This document shows positions 50,404-59,644 of a stretch of 64,000 nucleotides of DNA, one piece after another. A model generated the notes under the pieces. That model saw only the letters and a list, made by a program, of their open reading frames with translations, was not told where the DNA came from and did no database searches. Position numbers and translations under genes: made by a program. How positions within the stretch are numbered: position 1 is the first letter of the stretch; every line of letters starts with the position of its first letter. Source of the stretch: Paracoccaceae bacterium (GTDB lineage: Bacteria; Pseudomonadota; Alphaproteobacteria; Rhodobacterales; Rhodobacteraceae); the NCBI GenBank assembly GCA_020425085.1, contig JAGQRW010000007.1, positions 372,001-436,000 on the forward strand, in the 5' to 3' direction.

Positions 50404-53016
50404 ATGTCCCGAAAGAACAGCCATAACGAGGTTTCGGAAACCCAGGCCGCCGCAGCCCGGGTGATGCGGGCGTTGCGCTGGCCATTGCTGGCGACCCGTG
50501 GCGGCATGTTGCTGGAACGGCTGACGCGGGCATTCTGGCCGTTTTGGTCCTGGCTGTTCGTGATATGGACGGCGCTTGCCTTTCATCTTCTGGATCAGTT
50601 GTCGGTGGAACTGGCCTATCTGGCGATGCTGATCGGCGGCGCGCTGGTGCTGGGGTTTCTGGTCATCGGTATCAGAAGTTTCCGCTGGCCCTCACAGGCG
50701 GCTGCGCTGGCGCGTCTGGATGGTTCGCTGAAGGGGCGGCCATTGTCGGCGCTTGCCGACCGGCAGGCGATTGGTGCCAATGACGCCGCCTCGGCGCGAC
50801 TGTGGCGGGCGCATCTGGCCGCGATGGCCGAACGCGCTGCTGCCGCCAGGCCGGTGGAACCCGACCTCAGGATCTCGGCCTATGATCCATTCGGATTGCG
50901 CTATGTGGCGGCGACGGCGGCGGTGCTGGCTGCGCTGTTCGGGGCGTTCGACCGCGCCGCGCCGCTTGGCGATAGGCTGACGTCGGGCGGTCAGGCCATT
51001 GCCAGCGGCCCGGCCTTTGAAGGCTGGATCGAACCGCCGCGCTATACCGGGCTGCCGGTGGTTTACCTCAACCAACTGGCCGAGCGCGAGCCATTGGCAA
51101 TCCCCGAAGGAAGCAAGGTGACGCTGCGCCTTTACGGGCAACCGGGGGCAATCTCGGTCGCTGAAACCATCTCGGATCGCGCCGCTGACACCGGATCCGC
51201 CGACGCAGAAAAGCCTGCCGATGAACAGGATTTCATCGCCAGCAAAAGCGGCAGTCTGACCATAAGCGGCGGCAAGAACGGCGAACGAAGCTGGCCGATC
51301 ACCGTCATCCCCGACCAACCGCCGATGATCGCCGTCACCGGCCCGGTGGAACGCAGCCCGGCCGGCGAGATGATTCTGAAATTCGAGGCGGCGGATGATT
51401 ATGGCGTGGTCGGTGGCAGCGCAACCATCAGCCTCGACCTGGACATGCTCGACCGCCGCTACGGCCTGGCGCCCGATCCCGAACCAAGGGATAACATCAC
51501 GCTGGACATCCCGCTGCCGATCGTCGGCGACCGCAAGGATTTCAGCGATAATCTGGTCGAGGATCTGTCGAAACATCCCTGGGCGGGATTGCCGGTGCTG
51601 GTGGCCTTGCACTCGGTTGACGATCCCGGACAGGAAGGGTTGGCCGAGCCGGAACAGATCCTGCTGCCGGGACGGCGGTTCTTTGACCCATTGGCGGCGG
51701 CGATCGTGGAACAGCGGCGCGATCTGTTGTGGAACCGCAAGAATGGTCCGCGAATTGCCGGGGTGCTGCGCGCCATCAGCAATCATCCCGAGGAGCTGTT
51801 CGACAGCGAAAAGGCCTATCTTCTGATGCGCATGGCGCTGAGGCGGCTGGAATCGGCACTGTCTGGCGGGCTGGATGATGCGATGCGCGATGAGGTGGCA
51901 GAAATGCTGTGGCAGACCGCACTTCTGATCGAGGACGGTGACCTTGGCGATGTCCGAGAACGCTTGCGCCGCGCCCAGGACCGGCTGTCGGAAGCCATTG
52001 AAAATGGCGCAACCGACGAGGAATTGGCCGAACTGATGGACGAATTGCGCCGCGCCATGCAGCAATACATGCAGGCACTGGCGCGCGAGGCGGAACAAAA
52101 CCCGGATCAGGATCAGGCGCAAAGCGGCGAGCGCATGGAAATCACCCAGAACCAGTTGCAGCAGATGCTGCAACGGATCGAGGAGTTGTCCCGTCAGGGT
52201 CGCAGTGACGAGGCGCAGCAACTGCTGGAACAGTTGCGCCAGATGATGGAGAACATGCGCGTTGCCCGTGGCCAGCAGGGGGATCAGCAGGGGCAGCAAT
52301 CAATGCAGGGGCTTGCCGATACCATGCGCCAGCAGCAGGGCCTGTCGGATGATGCGTTCCGCCGTTTGCAGGAACAGTTCAACACCCAGGGTCAGACCGG
52401 TCGCGATGGTCAGGGTCAGCAGGGTGAGGGTCAGGAGCGACCGGGGCAGATGCCGAACAACGGCCGACCGGGCCCCGGGCAGGCCGAGAACGGCCAGGGC
52501 ACGCCCGACAGCCTGAGCCCGGGCGAACTGGCCGAGCGGCAGGGTGCGCTGAGGCATCTTCTGGAAAGCCAGCGCCAGGCGCTGCCGCCGCCACAATCCG
52601 ATACCGGGCGGGCGGCGCGCGAAGCTTTGCGCCGGGCCGGGCGCAACATGGCCGATGCGGAACGGTCACTGGATCAGGGTGACCTGCCACAGGCGCTTGA
52701 CGATCAGGCCGACGCGCTGGATGCGCTGCGTGAAGGGCTGGAAAATCTCGGCCGGGAAATGGCAAGAAATCAGAACCCCAATGCGGGCGGTCAGGGCGAT
52801 CAGGCGGCCAGCCCGGATCCGAATTCAAACCGTGATCCTTTGGGGCGGCAATCGGGCAGTGTCGGGCGCATCGGATCTGAGGAAAGCCTGCTGCCGGGTC
52901 AGGATCCTTATCTGCGTTCGCGCCAACTGATGGATGAAATCCGCCGCCGTTCCGGCGACCGGTCGCGCCCGAAGATCGAACTTGACTATCTTGAACGTCT
53001 GCTTGACCGGTTCTGA
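50404..53016 (+). CDS. TIGR02302/DUF4175 family membrane protein
   Basis: An 870-residue protein typical of alphaproteobacteria. Residues of about 45-95 hold two transmembrane helices and about 175-195 a third; a periplasmic beta-rich region follows (about 215-480). From about residue 555 it becomes Gln-, Glu- and Gly-rich with low complexity (QGQQG-type runs), then a helical end with RQALPPPQSDTGRAAREAL. The function is unknown. The start may be the ATG at 50404 or a GTG 12 bases upstream; neither has a strong Shine-Dalgarno. Confidence 0.87.
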   Translation: MSRKNSHNEVSETQAAAARVMRALRWPLLATRGGMLLERLTRAFWPFWSWLFVIWTALAFHLLDQLSVELAYLAMLIGGALVLGFLVIGIRSFRWPSQAAALARLDGSLKGRPLSALADRQAIGANDAASARLWRAHLAAMAERAAAARPVEPDLRISAYDPFGLRYVAATAAVLAALFGAFDRAAPLGDRLTSGGQAIASGPAFEGWIEPPRYTGLPVVYLNQLAEREPLAIPEGSKVTLRLYGQPGAISVAETISDRAADTGSADAEKPADEQDFIASKSGSLTISGGKNGERSWPITVIPDQPPMIAVTGPVERSPAGEMILKFEAADDYGVVGGSATISLDLDMLDRRYGLAPDPEPRDNITLDIPLPIVGDRKDFSDNLVEDLSKHPWAGLPVLVALHSVDDPGQEGLAEPEQILLPGRRFFDPLAAAIVEQRRDLLWNRKNGPRIAGVLRAISNHPEELFDSEKAYLLMRMALRRLESALSGGLDDAMRDEVAEMLWQTALLIEDGDLGDVRERLRRAQDRLSEAIENGATDEELAELMDELRRAMQQYMQALAREAEQNPDQDQAQSGERMEITQNQLQQMLQRIEELSRQGRSDEAQQLLEQLRQMMENMRVARGQQGDQQGQQSMQGLADTMRQQQGLSDDAFRRLQEQFNTQGQTGRDGQGQQGEGQERPGQMPNNGRPGPGQAENGQGTPDSLSPGELAERQGALRHLLESQRQALPPPQSDTGRAAREALRRAGRNMADAERSLDQGDLPQALDDQADALDALREGLENLGREMARNQNPNAGGQGDQAASPDPNSNRDPLGRQSGSVGRIGSEESLLPGQDPYLRSRQLMDEIRRRSGDRSRPKIELDYLERLLDRF

Positions 53017-53020
53017 GGCA

Positions 53021-53098
53021 GGGGGCGCTGCCCCCTTCGCCGCAATCGGTGGGCCGATTGCGGCTACCCCCGGAGTAGTTGGGCAATAAAGAAGCAGG
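53021..53098 (+). repeat. Intergenic repeat, copy 5 (full: two hairpins plus tail)
   Basis: GGGGGCGCTGCCCCC forms the first hairpin; CCGCAATCGG (53040-53049) pairs with CCGATTGCGG (53054-53063) as the second; the tail is GGAGTAGTTGGGCAATAAAG. It lies between two convergent genes and could also end transcription. Confidence 0.65.
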
Positions 53099-53112
53099 GC
53101 CGGGCATTTGCC

Positions 53113-54099
53113 TTAGCCGTTGTCACCCTTCAGTACCGTGACCAGCGATGACAACCCGTCGGCAAAACGCAGACGCGCATGGTTGATGGCGCCGACATAT
53201 GATTCAAGATAGGGTTTGCTGGCGGGAAGGGCCGTTTCAATCCTGGGGCTGAGCGCATAGGTGGCGAACAGGATTACCGCCAACAGCACCGCCAGGCCAA
53301 AGCCGGCTCGGCCGCCGCGATGGGCGGTTTCGGTACCAACTGCCGATGAGGCGGTATCGGCTGGTTTGCGGCTGCTGTCATCGGCCGATCGCAGGGTTGA
53401 ATTCAGGCTTTCGACATCCGGCAGCGGGCTGCTTTCCTGCGGCGTGTCGGTGTCGGTCCTGGCAGATGCGCTGCTTTCCGCCTTGCGCTTTGGGGCGGCG
53501 GAAAGTGCCTCGGGTTCGGCGGCAGGTGGCAAGGTGTCTTGCAGGGCGGATATGGTTGAAGTCGAATCCGATCGGTCTGTGGCCTTGCGCTCGGCATTGG
53601 AAGTTGTGGCGATTTCGTCATCAGCATTAAGGAGGTGCAGTCGTTGCTTGCGGCGCCGGGCATTGGCGGCGGTCAGGGCAAATTCGGGCAATGAATCGTC
53701 ACCAGTTTGCGCATCATCGGGTATCGGCATGCCGCTGCGGGCGGCCGCATCGAGTTCCGCCTCGCGGCGCAGGATGTCCAGAACTGCGGTGTCGGTCTTT
53801 GCCTGTTGGCCGCGCGGCGATTGCTGATCCTGGTCGGGATCGCCATGTGGCTGGCCCGGCGCGGTTTCCCGGTCGAGTTCAGCGCCGGAAGCAGTTTCGG
53901 TTTCGGTGTGGCCAGTCGGCTCGGACACGGTTTCGCCCGTTGCTTCTCCCGCTGCATCGGTGGCGGTTTCGGTTTGGGCAGGTGGTTCCTGAAACCAGGT
54001 ATCGCCACAGTTGGCGCATTGCACATCGCGCCCGGAATCCGGGATCGCGCTGTCATCGACCTCGTACTGCGCCGCACATTTGGGACAAACCAGACGCAT
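53113..54099 (-). CDS. MJ0042-type zinc-ribbon membrane protein
   Basis: A 328-residue protein. The start MRLVCPKCAAQYEVDD and QCANCGDTWF give the two CxxC pairs of the MJ0042/zinc_ribbon_5 domain (residues 1-36). A long acidic, Thr/Glu/Ser-rich disordered region follows, then one transmembrane helix near residue 275 (AGFGLAVLLAVILFATYAL) and a short C-terminal part. The ATG at 54099 has GGGGGAG ahead; an earlier start is unlikely. It is divergent from ftsE. The function is unknown. Confidence 0.85.
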   Translation of the reverse strand: MRLVCPKCAAQYEVDDSAIPDSGRDVQCANCGDTWFQEPPAQTETATDAAGEATGETVSEPTGHTETETASGAELDRETAPGQPHGDPDQDQQSPRGQQAKTDTAVLDILRREAELDAAARSGMPIPDDAQTGDDSLPEFALTAANARRRKQRLHLLNADDEIATTSNAERKATDRSDSTSTISALQDTLPPAAEPEALSAAPKRKAESSASARTDTDTPQESSPLPDVESLNSTLRSADDSSRKPADTASSAVGTETAHRGGRAGFGLAVLLAVILFATYALSPRIETALPASKPYLESYVGAINHARLRFADGLSSLVTVLKGDNG

Positions 54100-54264
54100 C
54101 AGCTCCCCCGGTAATTGGTTGCTTCCGATAGTCCGGGCCGAATCAGCCCGCAAAACATATGTAACTGGGGCTGCACCTCATTCCAAGTATCTGCTAGTGA
54201 AGCCAAAGATTGCATCCCACCGGCCGTTCAGCAAATATGCCGGACAAATGAATCGGAGCTTGGA

Positions 54265-54942
54265 TTGATTGAACTGGCAAGTGCCGCCTTTTCCTATGGC
54301 GGTGGCGATATTCTGACCGACCTCAACCTGCGCCTTGCACCGGGGTCGTTCCATTTTCTGACCGGTCCGTCCGGTTCCGGCAAGACCACACTGTTGCGGC
54401 TTTGCTACATGGAGCTATTGCCAAGTGCCGGCAAGGTGATGCTGTTTGACGCCGACGTGCGTTCCATGAGCCGCGATCAGGTGGCGCTGAACCGGCGGCG
54501 GATCGGCATCGTACATCAGGATTGCCAGTTTCTCGATCATCTGAATGTGGCTGAGAACATTGCCCTGCCGCTGGATGTGTCAGGTCGTGATGCCGGGGCC
54601 GAGGCGGGCAACCTTCAGGAATTGTTGGGCTGGGTCGGGCTGTCAGGGCATGCCAGATCCATGCCGCCGCAATTGTCTGGCGGGGAACGCCAGCGTGCGG
54701 CGCTGGCGCGGGCGGTGATCATGTCGCCCGATATCATCATCGCGGATGAGCCGACCGGCAATATCGACTGGGAAATGGCGCTGCGGTTGCTGACCCTGCT
54801 GGTGGAACTGAACAAGATGGGCAAGACCATCCTGATCGCCACCCACGATCTGAACCTGATCCGTACCGCCAAGAGCCAGACTTCGGCCAGGGTATTGCGT
54901 ATCCACAACCGCCGTCTGCAACTGGCGGGGGCGGATTTATGA
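54265..54942 (+). CDS. ftsE: Cell division ATP-binding protein FtsE
   Basis: A 225-residue ABC ATPase with Walker A GPSGSGKTTLLRL near residue 35, Q-loop IVHQDCQFLDHL, signature LSGGERQRAALARA and Walker B IIIADEPTGN. With FtsX it regulates peptidoglycan hydrolases at the septum. The start is TTG at 54265, behind GGAG at a good spacing; the upstream frame belongs to the divergent promoter region. It overlaps ftsX by ATGA. Confidence 0.94.
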   Translation: MIELASAAFSYGGGDILTDLNLRLAPGSFHFLTGPSGSGKTTLLRLCYMELLPSAGKVMLFDADVRSMSRDQVALNRRRIGIVHQDCQFLDHLNVAENIALPLDVSGRDAGAEAGNLQELLGWVGLSGHARSMPPQLSGGERQRAALARAVIMSPDIIIADEPTGNIDWEMALRLLTLLVELNKMGKTILIATHDLNLIRTAKSQTSARVLRIHNRRLQLAGADL

Positions 54943-55847
54943 ACGCCGCCGCAACTTCCTTCTGGCGGGTGTTGTTCGCCAGTGATCGCAGGGCTGACCG
55001 GGTGGTGCCGCCATCGGGTTATACCGCCAATCTGACCTCGTTTACCGCCGGGGCCATGGCGTTTCTGGCGGTGTTCGCGCTGGCGCTGTCGCTGGCGACC
55101 GGGCGACTGGCGGATCGCTGGTCGGCCGAACTGGCACGCACCGCAACCGTCAGGATCAGCGCCCCCGACGGCCAGATGGAGGCCCAGTCCAAGGCGGTTC
55201 TGAAGGTGCTGGAAACCACCCCCGGCATCGCCTCGGCCCGTGTCCTGTCCGATCAGGAACAGCGCAAGCTGCTGGAGCCGTGGTTCGGACCGGATCTGCC
55301 GCTGGAGGCCCTGCCGATCCCTCGTCTGATCGAGGTCATCGAAAACGAAAAAGGCCCCGACGCCGAGGGGTTGCGCCTGCGATTGTCGGCTGAGGCACCG
55401 GGGGCGGTGTTTGATGACCATACCCGCTGGCGGCGTCCCCTGATCAAGGCGGCGACGCGGTTGCGGTCGCTGGCCGGTTTTTCCATTCTGCTGATCGCGC
55501 TGTCGACGGCGGCGATGATCACGCTGGCGGCCAATGCGGCACTGTCGGCCAATGCGACGGTGATCAAGGTGCTGCGGCTGGTGGGGGCGCGTGACAACTA
55601 TATCGCCCGCGCCTTTGTGCGCCGTTTCACCATGCGCGCGCTGGCCGGTGCTGCGGTCGGCACGGTGGTGTCGATGATCGCGGTTTCCCTGCTGCCACCG
55701 GCGGCGGAGGAGGGGGGGTTCCTGACCGGGCTCGGTTTTCGCGGCTGGCACTGGTTTTTGCCGCTTCTCATCCCGTTCCTGTCGGCGCTGGTGGCGTTCT
55801 GGGCAACCAGGCTGGCGGCGTTCCGTACCCTCAGGGGGTTGACATGA
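54939..55847 (+). CDS. ftsX: Cell division protein FtsX
   Basis: A 302-residue inner-membrane protein with four helices: one near residues 32-52 (FTAGAMAFLAVFALALSLA) and three in the C-terminal third, and a periplasmic loop of about 110 residues between them. The FtsX hallmarks are VRISAPDGQMEAQSKAVLKV and TVIKVLRLVGARDNYIARAF. It partners FtsE. Stop and start overlaps join it to ftsE and the acyltransferase gene. Confidence 0.93.
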   Translation: MNAAATSFWRVLFASDRRADRVVPPSGYTANLTSFTAGAMAFLAVFALALSLATGRLADRWSAELARTATVRISAPDGQMEAQSKAVLKVLETTPGIASARVLSDQEQRKLLEPWFGPDLPLEALPIPRLIEVIENEKGPDAEGLRLRLSAEAPGAVFDDHTRWRRPLIKAATRLRSLAGFSILLIALSTAAMITLAANAALSANATVIKVLRLVGARDNYIARAFVRRFTMRALAGAAVGTVVSMIAVSLLPPAAEEGGFLTGLGFRGWHWFLPLLIPFLSALVAFWATRLAAFRTLRGLT

Positions 55848-56599
55848 GGCTGATCAACCTCGGGGTGCAATATGTGATCTCGGTGGTTTTCATTGTGCAG
55901 ATGTATGTAGTGATGGCGTTGATGGCGCTGTTCTTTACGCCATTTGCCCTGTTTTCGCAGAAATGGGCGTTTCGGGCGGTGCATACCTATACCGGCTGGG
56001 TTCGCTGGACTGCCGACTGGATGCTTGATCTGCGCTCGGAAATCCGCGGGCCGGAGCCGACGGGTGAGGTACTGATCGCCTCAAAGCATCAAAGTTTTTT
56101 TGATATCATCCTGATCGTCAACGCGGTGGCGCGGCCCAAATTCATCATGAAAAAGGAGATCGTCCGCACCCCGATCGTCGGCTTTTACGCCAAGAGGATC
56201 GGTTGCGTTTCAGTGGATCGCGGCAAGCGCAGCATGGCGATCCGCAGGATGGTCGAAGGCGTCAAATCGGGGGCGATGCTGCCGGGGCAGTTGATCATCT
56301 TTCCGCAAGGTACGCGCGTTGCGGCGGGTGCATATCGCCCCTACAAGATCGGCACGGCGGTTCTGTCGCGCGAAACCGGGCAGGATTGCATTCCGGCGGC
56401 GACCAATGTCGGCGTGTTCTGGCCGCGCCATGGCATTTTGCGCAAACCCGGCCTGGCGGTGGTCGAGTTTCTGCCGCCGATTGCGCCTGGCGGCACGCCC
56501 GAGGCGTTCATGGCAAAGCTTGAAGCGGTGGTTGAGAAGCATTCCGACCGCCTGATGGCCGAGGCCGGGTTTCAGGTGAAAGGCAACGCTGCGCCATGA
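55844..56599 (+). CDS. 1-acyl-glycerol-3-phosphate acyltransferase (PlsC family)
   Basis: A 251-residue membrane acyltransferase. The catalytic HxxxxD motif is in SKHQSFFDIILI near residue 78; the substrate motif is IIFPQGTRVAAGA near residue 150; the N-terminus is a membrane segment (VISVVFIVQMYVVMALMALF). It probably makes phosphatidic acid, though ftsEX-linked homologues have not been clearly assigned. It overlaps both neighbours by 4 bases. Confidence 0.9.
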   Translation: MRLINLGVQYVISVVFIVQMYVVMALMALFFTPFALFSQKWAFRAVHTYTGWVRWTADWMLDLRSEIRGPEPTGEVLIASKHQSFFDIILIVNAVARPKFIMKKEIVRTPIVGFYAKRIGCVSVDRGKRSMAIRRMVEGVKSGAMLPGQLIIFPQGTRVAAGAYRPYKIGTAVLSRETGQDCIPAATNVGVFWPRHGILRKPGLAVVEFLPPIAPGGTPEAFMAKLEAVVEKHSDRLMAEAGFQVKGNAAP

Positions 56600-57216
56600 G
56601 ATATATCGACAGTCTGACCGAACTGGCCGAGATCTATGGTGATCCGATGCCAACCGCGATTGCTAAGGTTGCCGATCACCTGACGGCAGAATACGCGCGT
56701 TGGATTGCCCATTCACGGTTCTGTATCCTGTCCACCATCGGCCCTGATGGCACCGATGGCACGCCAAGGGGTGATGACGGGCCAGTGGTGACGATTGCCG
56801 ACAGCCGTACGCTGTTGCTGCCGGACTGGAGCGGCAACAACCGCACTGACAGTCTTAGAAACATCGTTTCCGATCCAAGGCTTTCGCTGTTATTCATGGT
56901 GGTCGGATCAAACAACGTGGTCAGGGTGAACGGCAGCGGTAAAATCACCGTTGACAAGGATATGCTGGAGCGGTTTGGCAAACAGGGCAAGCGGCCGCGC
57001 TCGGTTCTGGTTGTGACGCTGGATGAGGTTTATTACCAATGCGCCAAAGCGGTGCTGCGGGCCGGTTTGTGGCGTGAGAAACCCGACCTTGGCGATTTGC
57101 CCACGGCGGGTGACCTGCTGGCCGCGATGACCAATGGCGCCGCAGGCGGTGCGGCTTATGATCGGGGCTATGAAGCACGGGCAATGGCGGAATTATGGGT
57201 CAAGCCTGAGGAATAA
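56596..57216 (+). CDS. Pyridoxamine 5'-phosphate oxidase-like flavoprotein (MSMEG_1061 type)
   Basis: A 206-residue split-barrel flavin-binding protein. It opens with SLTELAEIYGDPMPTAIAKV, and contains FCILSTIGPDGTDGTPRGD near residue 45 and LLLPDWSGNNRTDSLRNI near residue 76, typical of this FMN-dependent group. The natural substrate is unknown. It is the last gene of the ftsE-ftsX-plsC group and is convergent with accA. Confidence 0.88.
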   Translation: MRYIDSLTELAEIYGDPMPTAIAKVADHLTAEYARWIAHSRFCILSTIGPDGTDGTPRGDDGPVVTIADSRTLLLPDWSGNNRTDSLRNIVSDPRLSLLFMVVGSNNVVRVNGSGKITVDKDMLERFGKQGKRPRSVLVVTLDEVYYQCAKAVLRAGLWREKPDLGDLPTAGDLLAAMTNGAAGGAAYDRGYEARAMAELWVKPEE

Positions 57217-57257
57217 GCCGAAAAGCGCGTGGTTTGGCAAAAACGCCGGGGCTTGGT

Positions 57258-58220
57258 TCAGGCCGCCAGACCCTTGCTGCCGATATCAAGAAACTTCTGC
57301 CGCCGTTCCTTGACCAGCGTCTCGGGTTTTTTCTTTTCCAGTGCTGTCAGCATTTTTTCCAGCGCCTCACCGACATTCTTGATGGTGGCGGCGCGGTCGC
57401 GCTGGGCACCACCTACGGGTTCGGGGATCACCAGATCGGCAACCCCGAGCTTCAGAAGATCCTGTGCGGTCAGGCGCAATGCCTCGGCGGCTTCGCGCAT
57501 CTTGTTGGCGTCTTTCCACAGGATCGAGGCGCAGCCTTCGGGCGTGATGACGGTATAGACGGAATGTTCCAGCATCGCCAACTGGTTGGCGCCGGCAAAG
57601 GCCACCGCCCCGCCAGATCCGCCTTCGCCGATGATCACGGAAACCAGCGGCACCCGGACCCTAAGGCATTCTGCGGTGGAACGCGCGATGGCTTCGGACT
57701 GGCCGCGTTCCTCGGCACCAAGGCCGGGATAGGCGCCAGCGGTATCCACCAGCGTGATGATCGGCAGGCCGAACCGGTCGGCCAGATCCATCAGGCGGAT
57801 GGCCTTGCGATAACCTTCAGGGCGGGCCATGCCGAAATTGCGTTCGACCCGGGTCTTGGTGTCGTGGCCTTTTTCATGGCCGATTACCATTACCGGGCGG
57901 TCGTTGAAACGTGCAAGGCCACCCATCACCGCGTGATCGTCGGCGAAATTCCGGTCGCCCGCCAACGGCGTGAATTGGGTGAACAGGGCTTCGATATAGT
58001 CCTTGCAATGGGGGCGGTCGGGGTGGCGTGCCACCTGGCATTTGCGCCATGGGGTCAGGTTCTTGTAAAGCTCGGCCAGCATGGTCGCGGCTTTCTTGTC
58101 AAGCGCCGCCGCCTCGCGTTCGACATCCGTGTCCTTGTTCTGCCGTGCCATGGCACGCAGTTCCTCGGCCTTGCCTTCGATTTCCGCCAGCGATTTTTCA
58201 AATTCAAGATAGTTTTTCAA
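57258..58220 (-). CDS. accA: Acetyl-CoA carboxylase carboxyltransferase, alpha subunit
   Basis: A 320-residue subunit that with AccD transfers the carboxyl group from biotin to acetyl-CoA, giving malonyl-CoA. [18 protein letters not shown] is the typical N-terminus; [35 protein letters not shown] and [13 protein letters not shown] follow. The TTG at 58220 is chosen because GGGAG is seven bases ahead and the length then matches the family; the ATG 13 codons upstream adds non-family sequence. Confidence 0.94.
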   Translation of the reverse strand: MKNYLEFEKSLAEIEGKAEELRAMARQNKDTDVEREAAALDKKAATMLAELYKNLTPWRKCQVARHPDRPHCKDYIEALFTQFTPLAGDRNFADDHAVMGGLARFNDRPVMVIGHEKGHDTKTRVERNFGMARPEGYRKAIRLMDLADRFGLPIITLVDTAGAYPGLGAEERGQSEAIARSTAECLRVRVPLVSVIIGEGGSGGAVAFAGANQLAMLEHSVYTVITPEGCASILWKDANKMREAAEALRLTAQDLLKLGVADLVIPEPVGGAQRDRAATIKNVGEALEKMLTALEKKKPETLVKERRQKFLDIGSKGLAA

Positions 58221-58354
58221 GGCATGCTCCCACCGGGCCGGTATGGCGGACCCGGGCAATATATGAACGCGGCAAGCGGGATTTGCAATGTCCTGCCGTA
58301 ACCGGCAACCCTCTGGTCTGGAATCGAAGGTTGTCGGTTCAGGTGGCTTTGTTG

Positions 58355-59329
58355 CTAGCCCTTGATCATTTCCGACTGCCGCACGATCACTTCGGCCTGT
58401 TTGATCGAGGCGATATCGACCAGGCGCCCCTTGTAGACCGTGGCGCCCAGCCCTTCGGACTTGGCTTTTTCCATGGCGGCGATGATCTCGCGGGCTTCGC
58501 TGATCTTTTCGTCAGACGGGGTGAACACCTCATTGGCCAGCGCCACCTGTTTTGGGTGGATGGCCCATTTTCCGGCCATGCCAAGGGTGGCGACGCGGCG
58601 CGCCTGGGCGCGAAAGCCTTCATCGTCGGAAATGTCGCCAAATGGCCCGTCGATCGGCAGCAAGCCATGGGTGCGGCAGGCGGCAACGATGGAGACGGTC
58701 GCCATGTGCCAGGGATCGGACCAGTGCATGGCGCGCTGGCTGCCGGGTTCGCCGTTTTCCAGCATGTAATAATCGGTCTGGGTGCCGCCGATGCCGGTGG
58801 TCTGCATGCCCATCGAGGCGGCGTAATCCGCGGCCCCCAACGACAGCGCCTGCATGCGTGGGCTGGCGGCTGCGATTTCTTCGACATGCGCGAGGCCAGC
58901 GGCGGTTTCGATGATCGCCTCAAAGCTGACTTTTTTCTTGCGGTTTTTAGCCATTTCAATGCTGCTGACCAGCGCATCAACCGCATAGATGTCGGCCGCA
59001 TTGCCGGCCTTGGGGATCATGATCTGGTCGATGCGCTCGCCGGCGTTTTCCAGCAGGTCCACAATGTCGCGGTACCAGTATGGACTGTCGAGGCCATTGA
59101 TGCGCACCGACAGGTATTTGTTGTTCCAGTCGATCTGGTTGATCGCGTCAATGGCGTTCTTGCGGGCCTTGTCCTTGTCATTGGGGGCAACGCTGTCTTC
59201 GAGGTCAAGGTTGATCACGTCGGCCGCTGAAACCGCCATTTTGGCAAACAGTTCCGGGCGCGAGGCCGGGCCGAACAACTGGCAGCGGTTGGGGCGGGCG
59301 GGGGTGGCGGGCTGAATGCGAAAGCTCAT
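58355..59329 (-). CDS. mcl1: L-malyl-CoA/beta-methylmalyl-CoA lyase
   Basis: A 324-residue CitE-like lyase. [54 protein letters not shown] and [17 protein letters not shown] match Mcl1 of Rhodobacter closely. It splits malyl-CoA and methylmalyl-CoA in the ethylmalonyl-CoA pathway and related routes, giving acetyl- or propionyl-CoA and glyoxylate. It lies next to accA on the same strand. The ATG at 59329 fits the known N-terminus. Confidence 0.94.
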   Translation of the reverse strand: MSFRIQPATPARPNRCQLFGPASRPELFAKMAVSAADVINLDLEDSVAPNDKDKARKNAIDAINQIDWNNKYLSVRINGLDSPYWYRDIVDLLENAGERIDQIMIPKAGNAADIYAVDALVSSIEMAKNRKKKVSFEAIIETAAGLAHVEEIAAASPRMQALSLGAADYAASMGMQTTGIGGTQTDYYMLENGEPGSQRAMHWSDPWHMATVSIVAACRTHGLLPIDGPFGDISDDEGFRAQARRVATLGMAGKWAIHPKQVALANEVFTPSDEKISEAREIIAAMEKAKSEGLGATVYKGRLVDIASIKQAEVIVRQSEMIKG

Positions 59330-59420
59330 GATTGACCTCAAATATGACCAGGGCTGATTTCACGATTGCCTATTCGGTTCGGTGCCGATTGGCAAGGGCT
59401 GCGCCCAGCCTTGTTCCCGG

Positions 59421-59517
59421 CCCTGCCGGGCCCGGCAGGGGGCCGTCTGCCCCCCTGGACGCGACTGGCGCGGCCAATCGCGTCTGACCTCCCGAGAGTA
59501 TTTCGGCAATAAAGAAA
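59421..59517 (+). repeat. Intergenic repeat, copy 6 (full: hairpins plus tail)
   Basis: CCCTGCCGGG and CCCGGCAGGG form a perfect 10-bp palindrome (59421-59440); GGGGG and CCCCC follow; GACGCGACTGG pairs with CCAATCGCGTC; the tail is GAGTATTT then CGGCAATAAAGAA. It sits between the mcl1 start and the displaced 3' end of the transporter. Confidence 0.65.
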
Positions 59518-59524
59518 TCCGGAA

Positions 59525-59644
59525 TCAGAGAGGCCAAAAGAACAGAATAGCGGGAATGCTGACCGCAACGATAAGGATTTCCAGTGGCAGGCCGGTGCGC
59601 CAGTAATCGCCAAAGCGATAGCCACCGGGGCCGAGGATCAGGGT
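59525..59644 (-). pseudogene. Displaced original 3' end of the SLC13 transporter gene
   Basis: On the minus strand this piece encodes NTLILGPGGYRFGDYWRTGL, then PLEILIVAVSIPAILFFWPL and a TGA stop. The intact gene at 61491 ends with nearly the same peptide (18 of 23 residues equal after the shared block). The codons here are GC-rich, like the host, and the piece adjoins a host-type repeat, so it looks like the native gene end that was split off when the islet inserted. Confidence 0.8.
59596..59644. repeat. 49-bp direct repeat, left copy (putative att site)
   Basis: This 49-base block is identical to 61562-61610 and bounds the islet. It lies in the coding sequence for LILGPGGYRFGDYWR. Inside it, ATCGC-CAAA-GCGAT (59606-59619) is a small inverted repeat that could be the crossover core. 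Identity stops abruptly at one edge (26 mismatches in the next 72 bases by my count). Confidence 0.85.

Noticed and set aside
50692-52299. A 535-codon open frame on the minus strand inside the TIGR02302 gene
   Set aside because: It is rich in His, Arg and Gln from antisense of Leu/Ala/Gln codons, without any motif.
57234-58301. A 355-codon open frame on the plus strand opposite accA
   Set aside because: accA on the minus strand is conserved end to end; the plus-strand frame has no family features.
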